Of a stretch of 7,228 bases of DNA, positions 1 through 6,011 are shown in pieces (the stretch's first letter is position 1; each line of letters opens with the position of its first letter). This DNA is from Prevotellaceae bacterium (GTDB lineage: Bacteria > Bacteroidota > Bacteroidia > Bacteroidales > Bacteroidaceae). The notes beneath the pieces are model-generated. The model ran no database searches. It was not told the origin of the DNA and saw only the letters and a program-made list of their open reading frames with translations. The stretch is taken from assembly GCA_031262265.1 (NCBI GenBank), contig JAISIB010000170.1, forward strand, positions 1-7,228. The letters run 5' to 3'. Both the position numbers and the translations under genes were made by a program.

Positions 1-825
1 GTGAAAAGCCGACACGACATCGTCGGAAGCCGCCAATTTCTCAGCCGCCTCACATAAACGTTGTTTTATCTCTAAGTTTTTCTTGAAGTCATAATCCCTG
101 AACTCATTGTTCAGTTTCAAAATATCATAGAACTTCTCTACATAGTGCTGATACTGCTTCCAAACTTCTTTGGCTTTGGCTTGCGGCACTTGTTTGATTT
201 CGTTCCATTGATTTTGCAGTTGCTTGAAATCACTATAAAACTTTCCGGCATCCTCCGAAGATTCCAAAAGTTCTTTTAGACGGTCGATAATCGCCATTTT
301 CTTGATGAGATTTTCCTCCCTCAGTTTGTCCAGCTCCGCTACGGCTTTGCTACGCTTTTCCCGCACGATTGCCATCACGCGCTTGAACTCTTGTTCTATC
401 GCATCCGCAACGGGCATAAACGTTTCTTCCGTACCTCCATGTTCCAGATAGGCTTTCCTCTCCACATCAAGTTCCGCATTGCGCAACTTGTAGAACGTCT
501 GTTTCAGACTGTCCAACTCTTGTTTGCTTATCTCTTGCACTTCTTCGGCAATCACTTTGAGACGATTCAGCAGACTCTCTTTGGAAGGTTCTTCGGCAGT
601 TTCTTCGTCCGGTAGTTCTGCCACAACAGGTTCTGCCGAAGTTTCTTCCGGCACGACTGCGGGTGTTTCTGCTTCTACGGGTGCTTCCACAGTTTCTTCT
701 ACAGGTGTTTCCACTGGTTTTTCCGTTGTGTCTTCCGCCGTTATGTCTACGGGCGTCTCCAACGTAGCGTCGTCCTGCTGCGGGACGGCTTTTTCACTGA
801 TTTCTTGAGGATTCATTTCTTCCAT
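1..825 (-). CDS. DUF349 domain-containing protein, 5' (N-terminal) part only
   Basis: Reading the minus strand from the ATG at 825-823, the frame is open for 275 codons to the window edge, so the C-terminus and stop lie outside. Residues 1 to about 80 are an acidic Glu/Pro/Thr/Val-rich low-complexity tail. From about residue 81 the protein becomes charged, helical and coiled-coil-like. The DUF349 signature begins near residue 205, with W207 in QWNEIKQVP and W222 in EVWKQY, followed by a helical charged stretch with a FYDILKLNNEFR segment. Bacteroidales members of this family are usually around 600 residues with several DUF349 repeats, so roughly half is probably missing here. No signal peptide is seen, so it is probably cytoplasmic. 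The molecular function of DUF349 is not established. A second in-frame Met lies three codons downstream; I chose the first because AAAG sits just upstream. The gene is divergent from the 986 gene. Family assignment is from memory of the signature; the frame is directly seen. Confidence 0.85.
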   Translation of the reverse strand, partial: MEEMNPQEISEKAVPQQDDATLETPVDITAEDTTEKPVETPVEETVEAPVEAETPAVVPEETSAEPVVAELPDEETAEEPSKESLLNRLKVIAEEVQEISKQELDSLKQTFYKLRNAELDVERKAYLEHGGTEETFMPVADAIEQEFKRVMAIVREKRSKAVAELDKLREENLIKKMAIIDRLKELLESSEDAGKFYSDFKQLQNQWNEIKQVPQAKAKEVWKQYQHYVEKFYDILKLNNEFRDYDFKKNLEIKQRLCEAAEKLAASDDVVSAFH

Positions 826-945
826 CTTTAATGGTCAACTACTAACAAAGCACAAATAAAGAAAATAATTAGCATACTTCATAATTATTTGCGAGTTTTT
901 TCTAAAAAAAGTAAGATTACGCCTGCGATTCTGCGAAAAACAACG

Positions 946-953
946 TATGTTTG
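946..953 (+). promoter_or_regulatory. candidate Bacteroidota -7 promoter element in the divergent intergenic region
   Basis: TATGTTTG matches the Bacteroidota -7 consensus TAnnTTTG exactly and would place transcription start near 960, about 25 nt before the ATG at 986. No TTTG -33 box is found at the expected distance, so this is a one-box match only. A/G-rich AAGAAG lies close to the ATG and may help initiation. For the leftward DUF349 gene only a weaker match (TTTATTTG on the minus strand, 860-853) is visible. The rest of 826-985 is AT-rich and holds no gene that I can support. Confidence 0.45.
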
Positions 954-985
954 CCGTTCCAATACCCTAATAAAATCAAGAAGAT

Positions 986-1516
986 ATGATACTCAACGAA
1001 CGCGAATGCCGTCACGAAGAAGCGGTCAACGTCGGGCGCATGATGATGGCTGCCGCACGCACAGCTCCCAAGGCAAAAGGAGTAGACATCGTAGAAACGG
1101 CACTTATTACCGGTGAAGAATTAGAGTTGCTGGCCACGAAAATGGAAGAAACTGCTCAAAAACCCGGACGTAAATTCTTTCTGCGCGACGCCATGAACGT
1201 ACGACAAGCCGAATGTGTATTTCTATTAGGCACGAAAATACTGGCAATGGGGCTTAACTGTGGACATTGCGGTGCCGATACATGCGATGAACGAGGCGAT
1301 GACGTACCTTGTGCCGTCAATGCCGTAGACGTCGGTATCGCTATCGGTTCGGCATGCGCCGCCGCTGCCGACCATCGAGTAGATACCCGTGTTATGTTCT
1401 CGGCAGGTTTAGTTGCCCAACAGCTAAATTATTTGCCGGATTGTCGTTTGGTGTTTGCCGTACTCATCGGTATCTCTTCCAAAAACGCATTCTTTGACCG
1501 GAAACCGTTGAATTGA
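986..1516 (+). CDS. DUF2148 ferredoxin-like domain protein
   Basis: A 176-residue protein whose central part carries the DUF2148 cysteine pattern, C92-x2-C95-x4-C100-x8-C109, in the context NCGHCGADTC followed by VPCAVNAVDVGIAIGSAC, with a further Cys at 124. This arrangement suggests an iron-sulfur cluster, as the family name 'ferredoxin domain-containing' implies, but the activity of DUF2148 proteins is not known to me. Length is typical for the family (about 180 residues). There is no signal peptide, so it is probably cytoplasmic. The ATG at 986 is the first in frame after the candidate promoter and is preceded by AAGAAG. Its TGA (1514-1516) is only two bases before the ATG of the agmatine deiminase gene, so the two are very probably cotranscribed and translationally coupled. 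A redox or regulatory link with polyamine synthesis is possible, but nothing in the sequence shows it. Confidence 0.85.
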   Translation: MILNERECRHEEAVNVGRMMMAAARTAPKAKGVDIVETALITGEELELLATKMEETAQKPGRKFFLRDAMNVRQAECVFLLGTKILAMGLNCGHCGADTCDERGDDVPCAVNAVDVGIAIGSACAAAADHRVDTRVMFSAGLVAQQLNYLPDCRLVFAVLIGISSKNAFFDRKPLN

Positions 1517-1518
1517 CC

Positions 1519-2589
1519 ATGACAGATAGGAAAAGACGTTTGCCCGCCGAGTGGGAACCGCAAGAATACGTACTCATAACATGGCCGACTGAGCATACAG
1601 ATTGGGCGGATACACTGGACGAAGTACAAGCATGCTATGCGGAGATTATTTCCACCATTTCGCGCTATCAAGCAGTCGTCATAGTCAGTAGTTACAGCCA
1701 CAAAGGATATATAATGAGCCTGCTGGAAGCATATCCTCACAAAAAAAAGAATATACGGTTAGTCGCTTATGAATACAATGACACATGGATACGAGACTAC
1801 GGCGTCATTACGATTTTCGATAAAGACAAGTCCATATTACAACAACGACCATACCCTATTCGCAACTATAGCAAAGATAAGAGACTTTTTCTGGATTTCC
1901 GTTTCAACGGCTGGGGACTTAAATATCCAGCAGATAAAGACAATTTATTCGTACGCAACCATTACCAATTAGTATATGGGTACGAACAACATCAAGATTT
2001 TGTGTTGGAAGGCGGTTCGATTGACTCCAACGGAGAAGGTATGATTCTAACTACCGCAAGCTGTTTGTTTTCATACAACCGAAATGAATTTATGACAGAG
2101 CGAGAGATCAAGACTTACCTAAGTAAAACATTGGGAGCAAAGGGGCTGCTCGTTTTGAAGCATGGCGAATTAATGGGAGATGATACCGACGGACACATTG
2201 ATACGCTGGCGCGCTTTTGTGCGCCCGACATAATAGCATACGTACAGTGTCAAAGACAATCAGATCCGCATTACGACAGCCTCCTCGCTATGGAAAAAGA
2301 GCTGAAAAGGTTTCGTAGAAAAGGGAAACCCTATCAACTGCTTCCTTTGCCGTTACCCGAGCCTATATATTATAAAGGTATTCGCCGGCCGGCTACTTAT
2401 GCGAATTTTCTAATCATTAACGACGCGGTTTTAGTGCCCACTTACGGTCAACCGCAAAACGACTACGATGCGATCGGAACGTTACAAGCGGCGTTTCCGG
2501 AACGTAAAGTCATCGGCATTGATTGTTGCGCGCTTATCAAGCAGGGCGGTTCGCTCCATTGTGCTACCATGCAAGTTCCCGCTCCTTAA
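1519..2589 (+). CDS. aguA: agmatine deiminase (agmatine iminohydrolase)
   Basis: A 356-residue cytoplasmic enzyme of the PAD_porph / agmatine deiminase family, expected to hydrolyse agmatine to N-carbamoylputrescine and ammonia. Family landmarks occur in order: LPAEWEPQEYVLITWP near the N-terminus; DTWIRDYG (W90, R92, D93); FNGWGLKYP; FVLEGGSID with E164; GDDTDGHID with the probable catalytic His226 and nearby D224; and GGSLHC with the probable nucleophile Cys348 nine residues from the end. Length is normal for the family. There is no signal peptide or C-terminal extension, which argues against the secreted peptidylarginine deiminase of Porphyromonas. I chose the ATG at 1519; a TTG six bases upstream overlaps the previous gene and is less likely. 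Initiation is probably coupled to the upstream DUF2148 gene. The neighbouring carbamoylputrescine amidase supports the substrate assignment. The GGSLHC form differs from the GGGNIHC version I know from plants and Pseudomonas; I recall the short form from other Bacteroidota. Confidence 0.93.
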   Translation: MTDRKRRLPAEWEPQEYVLITWPTEHTDWADTLDEVQACYAEIISTISRYQAVVIVSSYSHKGYIMSLLEAYPHKKKNIRLVAYEYNDTWIRDYGVITIFDKDKSILQQRPYPIRNYSKDKRLFLDFRFNGWGLKYPADKDNLFVRNHYQLVYGYEQHQDFVLEGGSIDSNGEGMILTTASCLFSYNRNEFMTEREIKTYLSKTLGAKGLLVLKHGELMGDDTDGHIDTLARFCAPDIIAYVQCQRQSDPHYDSLLAMEKELKRFRRKGKPYQLLPLPLPEPIYYKGIRRPATYANFLIINDAVLVPTYGQPQNDYDAIGTLQAAFPERKVIGIDCCALIKQGGSLHCATMQVPAP

Positions 2590-2612
2590 TAAATACTCTA
2601 ACGGACGAAATA

Positions 2613-3488
2613 ATGAAAATAGGACTAATACAACAATATTGTACGCCGAACAAAGCGGAAAATCAAAAGAGATTGGCCGAAGAAATTATAGCCTGCGCCC
2701 ACGAAGGAGCGCAGCTGGTAGTATTACAAGAGTTACATGATACGCCCTACTTCTGTCAAACGGAAGACGTACGCGGATTCGATCAGGCGGAGCCTGTTCC
2801 CGGCGCCGCTACCTCCTATTATAGCGAGTTGGCCAAACATTTGAAAATCGTATTAGTCACTTCGTTGTTCGAACGTCGTGCCGCCGGCTTGTATCACAAT
2901 ACGGCGGTTGTCATCGAGAGTGACGGAGATATTGCAGGCATCTACCGCAAAATGCATATTCCCGATGACCCTGCCTATTACGAGAAGTTTTATTTTACGC
3001 CCGGCGACTTAGGTTTTCACCCGATACAAACATCGTTGGGCAAACTCGGCGTATTGGTATGTTGGGATCAATGGTATCCCGAGGCCGCCCGCCTAATGGC
3101 GTTGGCAGGAGCCGAATTGTTGATCTACCCGACGGCTATCGGCTGGGAAAATACGGATACCGATGCCGAAAAAGCGCGTCAGCGAGACGCATGGGTGACT
3201 ATCCAACGTGCACACGCCATTGCCAACGGCATTCCGGTCGTATCCGTCAATCGCGTAGGTCACGAGCCTGACCCATCGGGAAGCACCGGCGGCATCCGGT
3301 TCTGGGGACATAGTTTTGTGGCGGGTGCGCAAGGCGAACTGTTGGCACAAGCTGATGACCGGCCGGCACGATTGATTGTAGACGTTGACCTGCAACGTTC
3401 GGAACAAGTGCGACGTTGGTGGCCGTTTCTGCGTGACCGCCGCATCGACGCCTACGCGGATTTGACCAAGCGATACAGAGGGGCATAA
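2613..3488 (+). CDS. aguB: N-carbamoylputrescine amidase (nitrilase superfamily)
   Basis: A 291-residue carbon-nitrogen hydrolase expected to convert N-carbamoylputrescine to putrescine, CO2 and ammonia, the second step of the agmatine route. The nitrilase catalytic triad is complete: Glu40 in VVLQELHDTPYFC, Lys113 in YRKMHIPDDPAYYEKFYF and Cys150 in GVLVCWDQWYPEAARL. The segment after the Lys and the GIRFWGHSFV and WWPFLRDRRIDAY regions near the end are typical of the AguB subfamily. Length is normal. The ATG at 2613 is chosen because it begins the MKIGLIQQ first strand expected of the fold; the frame is open about 90 bases further upstream, but that part overlaps aguA and has no family similarity. 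It starts 23 bases after the aguA stop, with no promoter or terminator between, so the two are surely an operon. The product is expected to be cytoplasmic and to feed putrescine or spermidine synthesis. Confidence 0.94.
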   Translation: MKIGLIQQYCTPNKAENQKRLAEEIIACAHEGAQLVVLQELHDTPYFCQTEDVRGFDQAEPVPGAATSYYSELAKHLKIVLVTSLFERRAAGLYHNTAVVIESDGDIAGIYRKMHIPDDPAYYEKFYFTPGDLGFHPIQTSLGKLGVLVCWDQWYPEAARLMALAGAELLIYPTAIGWENTDTDAEKARQRDAWVTIQRAHAIANGIPVVSVNRVGHEPDPSGSTGGIRFWGHSFVAGAQGELLAQADDRPARLIVDVDLQRSEQVRRWWPFLRDRRIDAYADLTKRYRGA

Positions 3489-3538
3489 AACACCGTTTGA
3501 TACCCCGATAAGCCGGTAAGTTATCAAAATAACAACGT

Positions 3539-3553
3539 ATCTCGTGAGATTTT
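3539..3553 (+). terminator. weak terminator-like hairpin after aguB
   Basis: ATCTC-GT-GAGAT forms a perfect five-base inverted repeat followed by TTTT, about 50 bases after the aguB stop. The stem is short, AT-containing and has an impossibly tight two-base loop unless the inner pair opens, so termination here would be weak. No better terminator is visible between aguB and the next promoter. Confidence 0.2.
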
Positions 3554-3606
3554 CTTACGAGCTTATTGGCTGCATTTACTTTTTCCCGCCTTTTTCTCCG
3601 TTTTTT

Positions 3607-3638
3607 CTTGCGTTCAGCCAAAAAAAGGAATACTTTTG
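3607..3638 (+). promoter_or_regulatory. Bacteroidota-type sigma promoter for the TPR lipoprotein gene
   Basis: TACTTTTG at 3631-3638 is an exact TAnnTTTG -7 element. CTTG at 3607-3610, close to the TTTG -33 consensus, ends exactly 20 bases before it, which is the preferred spacing. This predicts transcription start near 3645 and a leader of about 80 nt before the ATG at 3725. An A7 run (3620-3626) lies between the boxes, and T-tracts lie just upstream. Confidence 0.7.
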
Positions 3639-3651
3639 CGGATGTTCTCGG

Positions 3652-3717
3652 CACACAACGCGTGTGTCGAGCGACACAAACAAACTTAATCTAACACAGT
3701 GTTAAATTTATAATTTA
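3652..3717 (+). promoter_or_regulatory. leader region with four inverted repeats
   Basis: Four inverted repeats fall in 66 bases of predicted 5' UTR: CACAC/GTGTG (3652-3656 with 3662-3666); TGTGTCG/CGACACA (3663-3669 with 3672-3678); TAACAC-A-GTGTTA (3692-3704, perfect); and TAAATT/AATTTA (3703-3708 with 3712-3717). The first two share bases and cannot form together in RNA. The third has a one-base centre and reads more like a dimeric DNA-binding operator. No known riboswitch is recognised. Whether these act as operators, RNA stems or not at all is inference. Confidence 0.4.
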
Positions 3718-3724
3718 CAAACCA

Positions 3725-5425
3725 ATGATCAAAAGATTTTATGCTCCGCTACTATTAGTCGTAGTCGTGATGCTCACTGCCTCTTGCAGCACAAAAATGG
3801 GTGCACTGTCGCCGGAACTCTTCACGACGACTCCCCAAGTTCTCGAAGCCGTAGGCGGCCAAGTTCCGGTAACTATCAACGGAAACTTTCCTGCCAAGTA
3901 TTTCCCTAAAAAAGCCATCGTAGAAGTAACGCCCCGTCTGGCATGGAATGGCGGCGAAGCAAAAGGGCAACCGGCTACGTTCCAAGGCGAAAAAGTGGAA
4001 GACAATTATCAATCCATCGCCTATGCTACGGGCGGACGCTTTACCATGAAGACTTCTTACGAGTACGTTCCTGCAATGGCCAAGTCGGAATTGTATCTGG
4101 ACTTCAAGGCGCGTGTCGGTAACAAGGAGATAGCTATCCCTTCGGTGAAGATTGCCGACGGCGTAATAGCGACTTCCGAATTAGTCAACCAGACTTTGGC
4201 AACGGCCAACCCCGAATTGGGTGCCGATGCGTTCCAACGGATTATCAAAGAGGCGCAACAAGCCAATATCATGTTCCTCATTCAGCAAGCAAACATCCGT
4301 GCGGGCGAATTGAAGAATCTGAAAGACTTCAACGCCCAAGTAAAAGAGGTAGCCGAAGCTCCTAACAAAAAGATCAGCAATATCGAAATTTCCGCGTACG
4401 CTTCTCCCGACGGCGGAGTAGGTTTGAATACAAAATTGGCAGAGAACCGCGAAAGCAATACCGACAAAGCACTGACCAACGAACTGAAACGTGCGAAAAT
4501 GACCGAAGTAATGGTTGACAGCAAATACACGGCACAAGACTGGGAAGGCTTCAAAGAATTGGTATCCAAGTCGAATATTCAAGACAAAGACGTGATTCTG
4601 CGCGTATTGTCCATGTATCAGGATCCGGAAAGACGCGAAGCTGAGATTAAGAATCTCTCTTCTGTCTACAAGACGCTGGCCGAAGAGATTTTGCCGCAAC
4701 TGCGTCGTTCACGCTTGACGTTGAATTACGAAATCATCGGCAAATCCGACGAAGAAATCAGCCGTCTGGCCGCTTCCAACCCTTCGGAGTTGAACGTAGA
4801 AGAGTTGTTGTACGCTGCCACGCTGACCAACGACGACGCCCGTAAGGCCTCTATCTATACGCAAGCCACCCGTCAATTCCCGAACGATTTCCGCGCATTC
4901 AACAACTTAGGCCTCTTGGCTTATCAACAGGGTGACAAAGCCGGCGCAGAGAACCGGTTCGAACAAGCAGCTCGCATCGCCCCCAATGCACCCGAAGTCA
5001 ATATGAATCTCGGCTTGATTGCGTTAGCAAAAGGCAATGAAAACCAAGCCAAGACCTATCTGGGAAAAGCATCCGGCACAGAAAATCTTAACGAGACTAT
5101 GGGTAATCTGTATATCCTCGAAGGACAATACGACCGCGCCGTGAACTCGTTCGGAGACGCTAAGACAAACAGTGCGGCATTGGCTCAGATATTGGCCAAA
5201 GACTATAACAAAGCCCGTACGACGCTGGACAACGTGACCGCAAAAGACGCTTACACCGATTATCTGAAAGCGATACTTGGCGCACGCACCAACAACGCAC
5301 AAGCCGTGATTAGCAATTTGAGAGCGGCCGTACAAAAAGATGCATCGCTGGCTAAGACAGCTGCTGACGACATTGAGTTTGCAAAATTTGCTACGAACAG
5401 CGATTTCCAAAACATCGTCCGCTAA
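3725..5425 (+). CDS. TPR lipoprotein with embedded OmpA-like segment
   Basis: A 566-residue predicted lipoprotein. Residues 1-21 form a signal peptide (Lys/Arg, then a LLLVVVV core) ending in a lipobox-like TASC with Cys21 as lipidation site. Residues about 30-160 look beta-rich. Residues about 165-335 resemble the OmpA-like module of Bacteroidales surface proteins, with ISAYASPDG (222-230), NTKLAENR (235-242) and a closing LPQLRRSRLTLNYEI. Residues about 370-480 hold TPR-like helical repeats, the clearest at 389-422 (NNLGLLAYQQGDKAGAENRF) and 423-454. No acidic surface-export signal follows Cys21, so a periplasmic-facing outer-membrane location is more likely; this is inference. The exact role is unknown; a scaffold or cell-envelope assembly role is plausible. 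The ATG at 3725 is the only start giving the signal peptide; no Shine-Dalgarno is present, as is common in this phylum. It is the first gene of a probable three-gene unit with its own promoter. Confidence 0.85.
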   Translation: MIKRFYAPLLLVVVVMLTASCSTKMGALSPELFTTTPQVLEAVGGQVPVTINGNFPAKYFPKKAIVEVTPRLAWNGGEAKGQPATFQGEKVEDNYQSIAYATGGRFTMKTSYEYVPAMAKSELYLDFKARVGNKEIAIPSVKIADGVIATSELVNQTLATANPELGADAFQRIIKEAQQANIMFLIQQANIRAGELKNLKDFNAQVKEVAEAPNKKISNIEISAYASPDGGVGLNTKLAENRESNTDKALTNELKRAKMTEVMVDSKYTAQDWEGFKELVSKSNIQDKDVILRVLSMYQDPERREAEIKNLSSVYKTLAEEILPQLRRSRLTLNYEIIGKSDEEISRLAASNPSELNVEELLYAATLTNDDARKASIYTQATRQFPNDFRAFNNLGLLAYQQGDKAGAENRFEQAARIAPNAPEVNMNLGLIALAKGNENQAKTYLGKASGTENLNETMGNLYILEGQYDRAVNSFGDAKTNSAALAQILAKDYNKARTTLDNVTAKDAYTDYLKAILGARTNNAQAVISNLRAAVQKDASLAKTAADDIEFAKFATNSDFQNIVR

Positions 5426-5434
5426 TACGTATTA
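5423..5434. promoter_or_regulatory. perfect 12-bp palindrome before the rubrerythrin gene
   Basis: TAATACGTATTA is a perfect palindrome that includes the TAA stop of the lipoprotein gene and lies 20 bases before the rubrerythrin ATG. The left half-site TAATAC recurs at 5440-5445. It resembles the TAACACAGTGTTA palindrome in the lipoprotein leader. It could be a regulator site, but there is no direct evidence and chance is possible in AT-rich spacer DNA. Confidence 0.3.
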
Positions 5435-5453
5435 ACTTTTAATACAGCACAAT

Positions 5454-6011
5454 ATGAAAAGAAAATGGAGATGCACCGTATGCGGATATATTCACGAAGG
5501 CGATACGCCTCCGGAGCAATGTCCGCGTTGCAAAGCACCCGCGAGTAAATTCGTAGAAGTAACTGAGATCGAAGGCGGACCTCTGCAATTTGCCGACGAA
5601 CATGTGCCGGGTGTGGCAAAAGGATGCGACGACGAAATGCTGAACGACCTTCGTGCGCACTATAAAGCCGAATGTACCGAAGCCGGCATGTATTTGGCGA
5701 TGAGCCGACAAGCCGACCGCGAAGGTTATCCCGAAGTAGCCGAAGCTTTTAAGCGTTACACGTGGGAAAAAGTGGAACACGCGCGCAATTTTGCAGAGTT
5801 GCTGGGCGAAGTACTCGGTGACACGAAAACAAATGTGGAGAAGTGCATGAAAGCCGCACAAGCGCAATGCGCAGACAAAAAGCGCATCGCTACGCGTGCC
5901 AAGAAGCTCGACCTCGACGCTATCCACGATACGGTACACGAAATGTGCAAAGATCAAGCCCGCCACGGCAAAGGATTGGAAGGACTGTATAATCGCTATT
6001 TTAAGAAGTGA
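5454..6011 (+). CDS. reverse rubrerythrin-like protein with degenerate diiron site
   Basis: A 185-residue cytoplasmic protein with an N-terminal rubredoxin domain (CTVCGYIHEGDTPPEQCPRC; iron ligands C7, C10, C23, C26) followed by a ferritin-like four-helix domain (about 60-185). This domain order and the MYLAMSRQADREGYPEVAEA and LDAIHDTVHEM stretches identify the reverse rubrerythrin family, whose studied members reduce hydrogen peroxide and oxygen with electrons from NADH via partner proteins. Oddly, of the expected diiron ligands only E73, H109 and H171 are clear. The helix-B ExxH glutamate is K106 (WEKVEH), the helix-C glutamate position is A135, and the usual DEARHG is DQARHG with Q168. 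This comparison is from remembered family sequences. Peroxidase activity may therefore be lost or altered. It starts 28 bases after the lipoprotein gene and its stop overlaps the next ATG, so it is probably cotranscribed with both. Confidence 0.88.
   Translation: MKRKWRCTVCGYIHEGDTPPEQCPRCKAPASKFVEVTEIEGGPLQFADEHVPGVAKGCDDEMLNDLRAHYKAECTEAGMYLAMSRQADREGYPEVAEAFKRYTWEKVEHARNFAELLGEVLGDTKTNVEKCMKAAQAQCADKKRIATRAKKLDLDAIHDTVHEMCKDQARHGKGLEGLYNRYFKK

Noticed and set aside
391..808. Plus-strand open frames (391-615, 524-808), one Ser/Thr/Gly-rich
   Set aside because: They lie antisense to the DUF349 coding sequence. The Ser/Thr/Gly-rich composition is simply the reverse reading of the acidic Glu/Pro/Thr/Val tail, which makes far better protein sense.
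1519..2589. Secreted peptidylarginine deiminase like that of Porphyromonas
   Set aside because: No signal peptide or C-terminal extension, normal agmatine deiminase length, and the adjacent carbamoylputrescine amidase points to agmatine.
2523..2612. Upstream extension of aguB overlapping aguA
   Set aside because: The added residues match no part of the nitrilase fold, whereas the ATG at 2613 begins the expected first strand.
3093..3654. Minus-strand open frames opposite the end of aguB and the following spacer
   Set aside because: No domain features; the Lys/Arg-rich part arises from reading the pyrimidine-rich promoter-upstream tract backwards.
4181..4699. Minus-strand 172-codon open frame within the TPR lipoprotein gene
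   Set aside because: Antisense shadow; the plus frame has a signal peptide, OmpA-like motifs and TPRs.
5433..5440. TAACTTTT as an internal promoter for the rubrerythrin gene
   Set aside because: One mismatch to TAnnTTTG, no -33 box upstream, and transcription would start only a few bases before the ATG.
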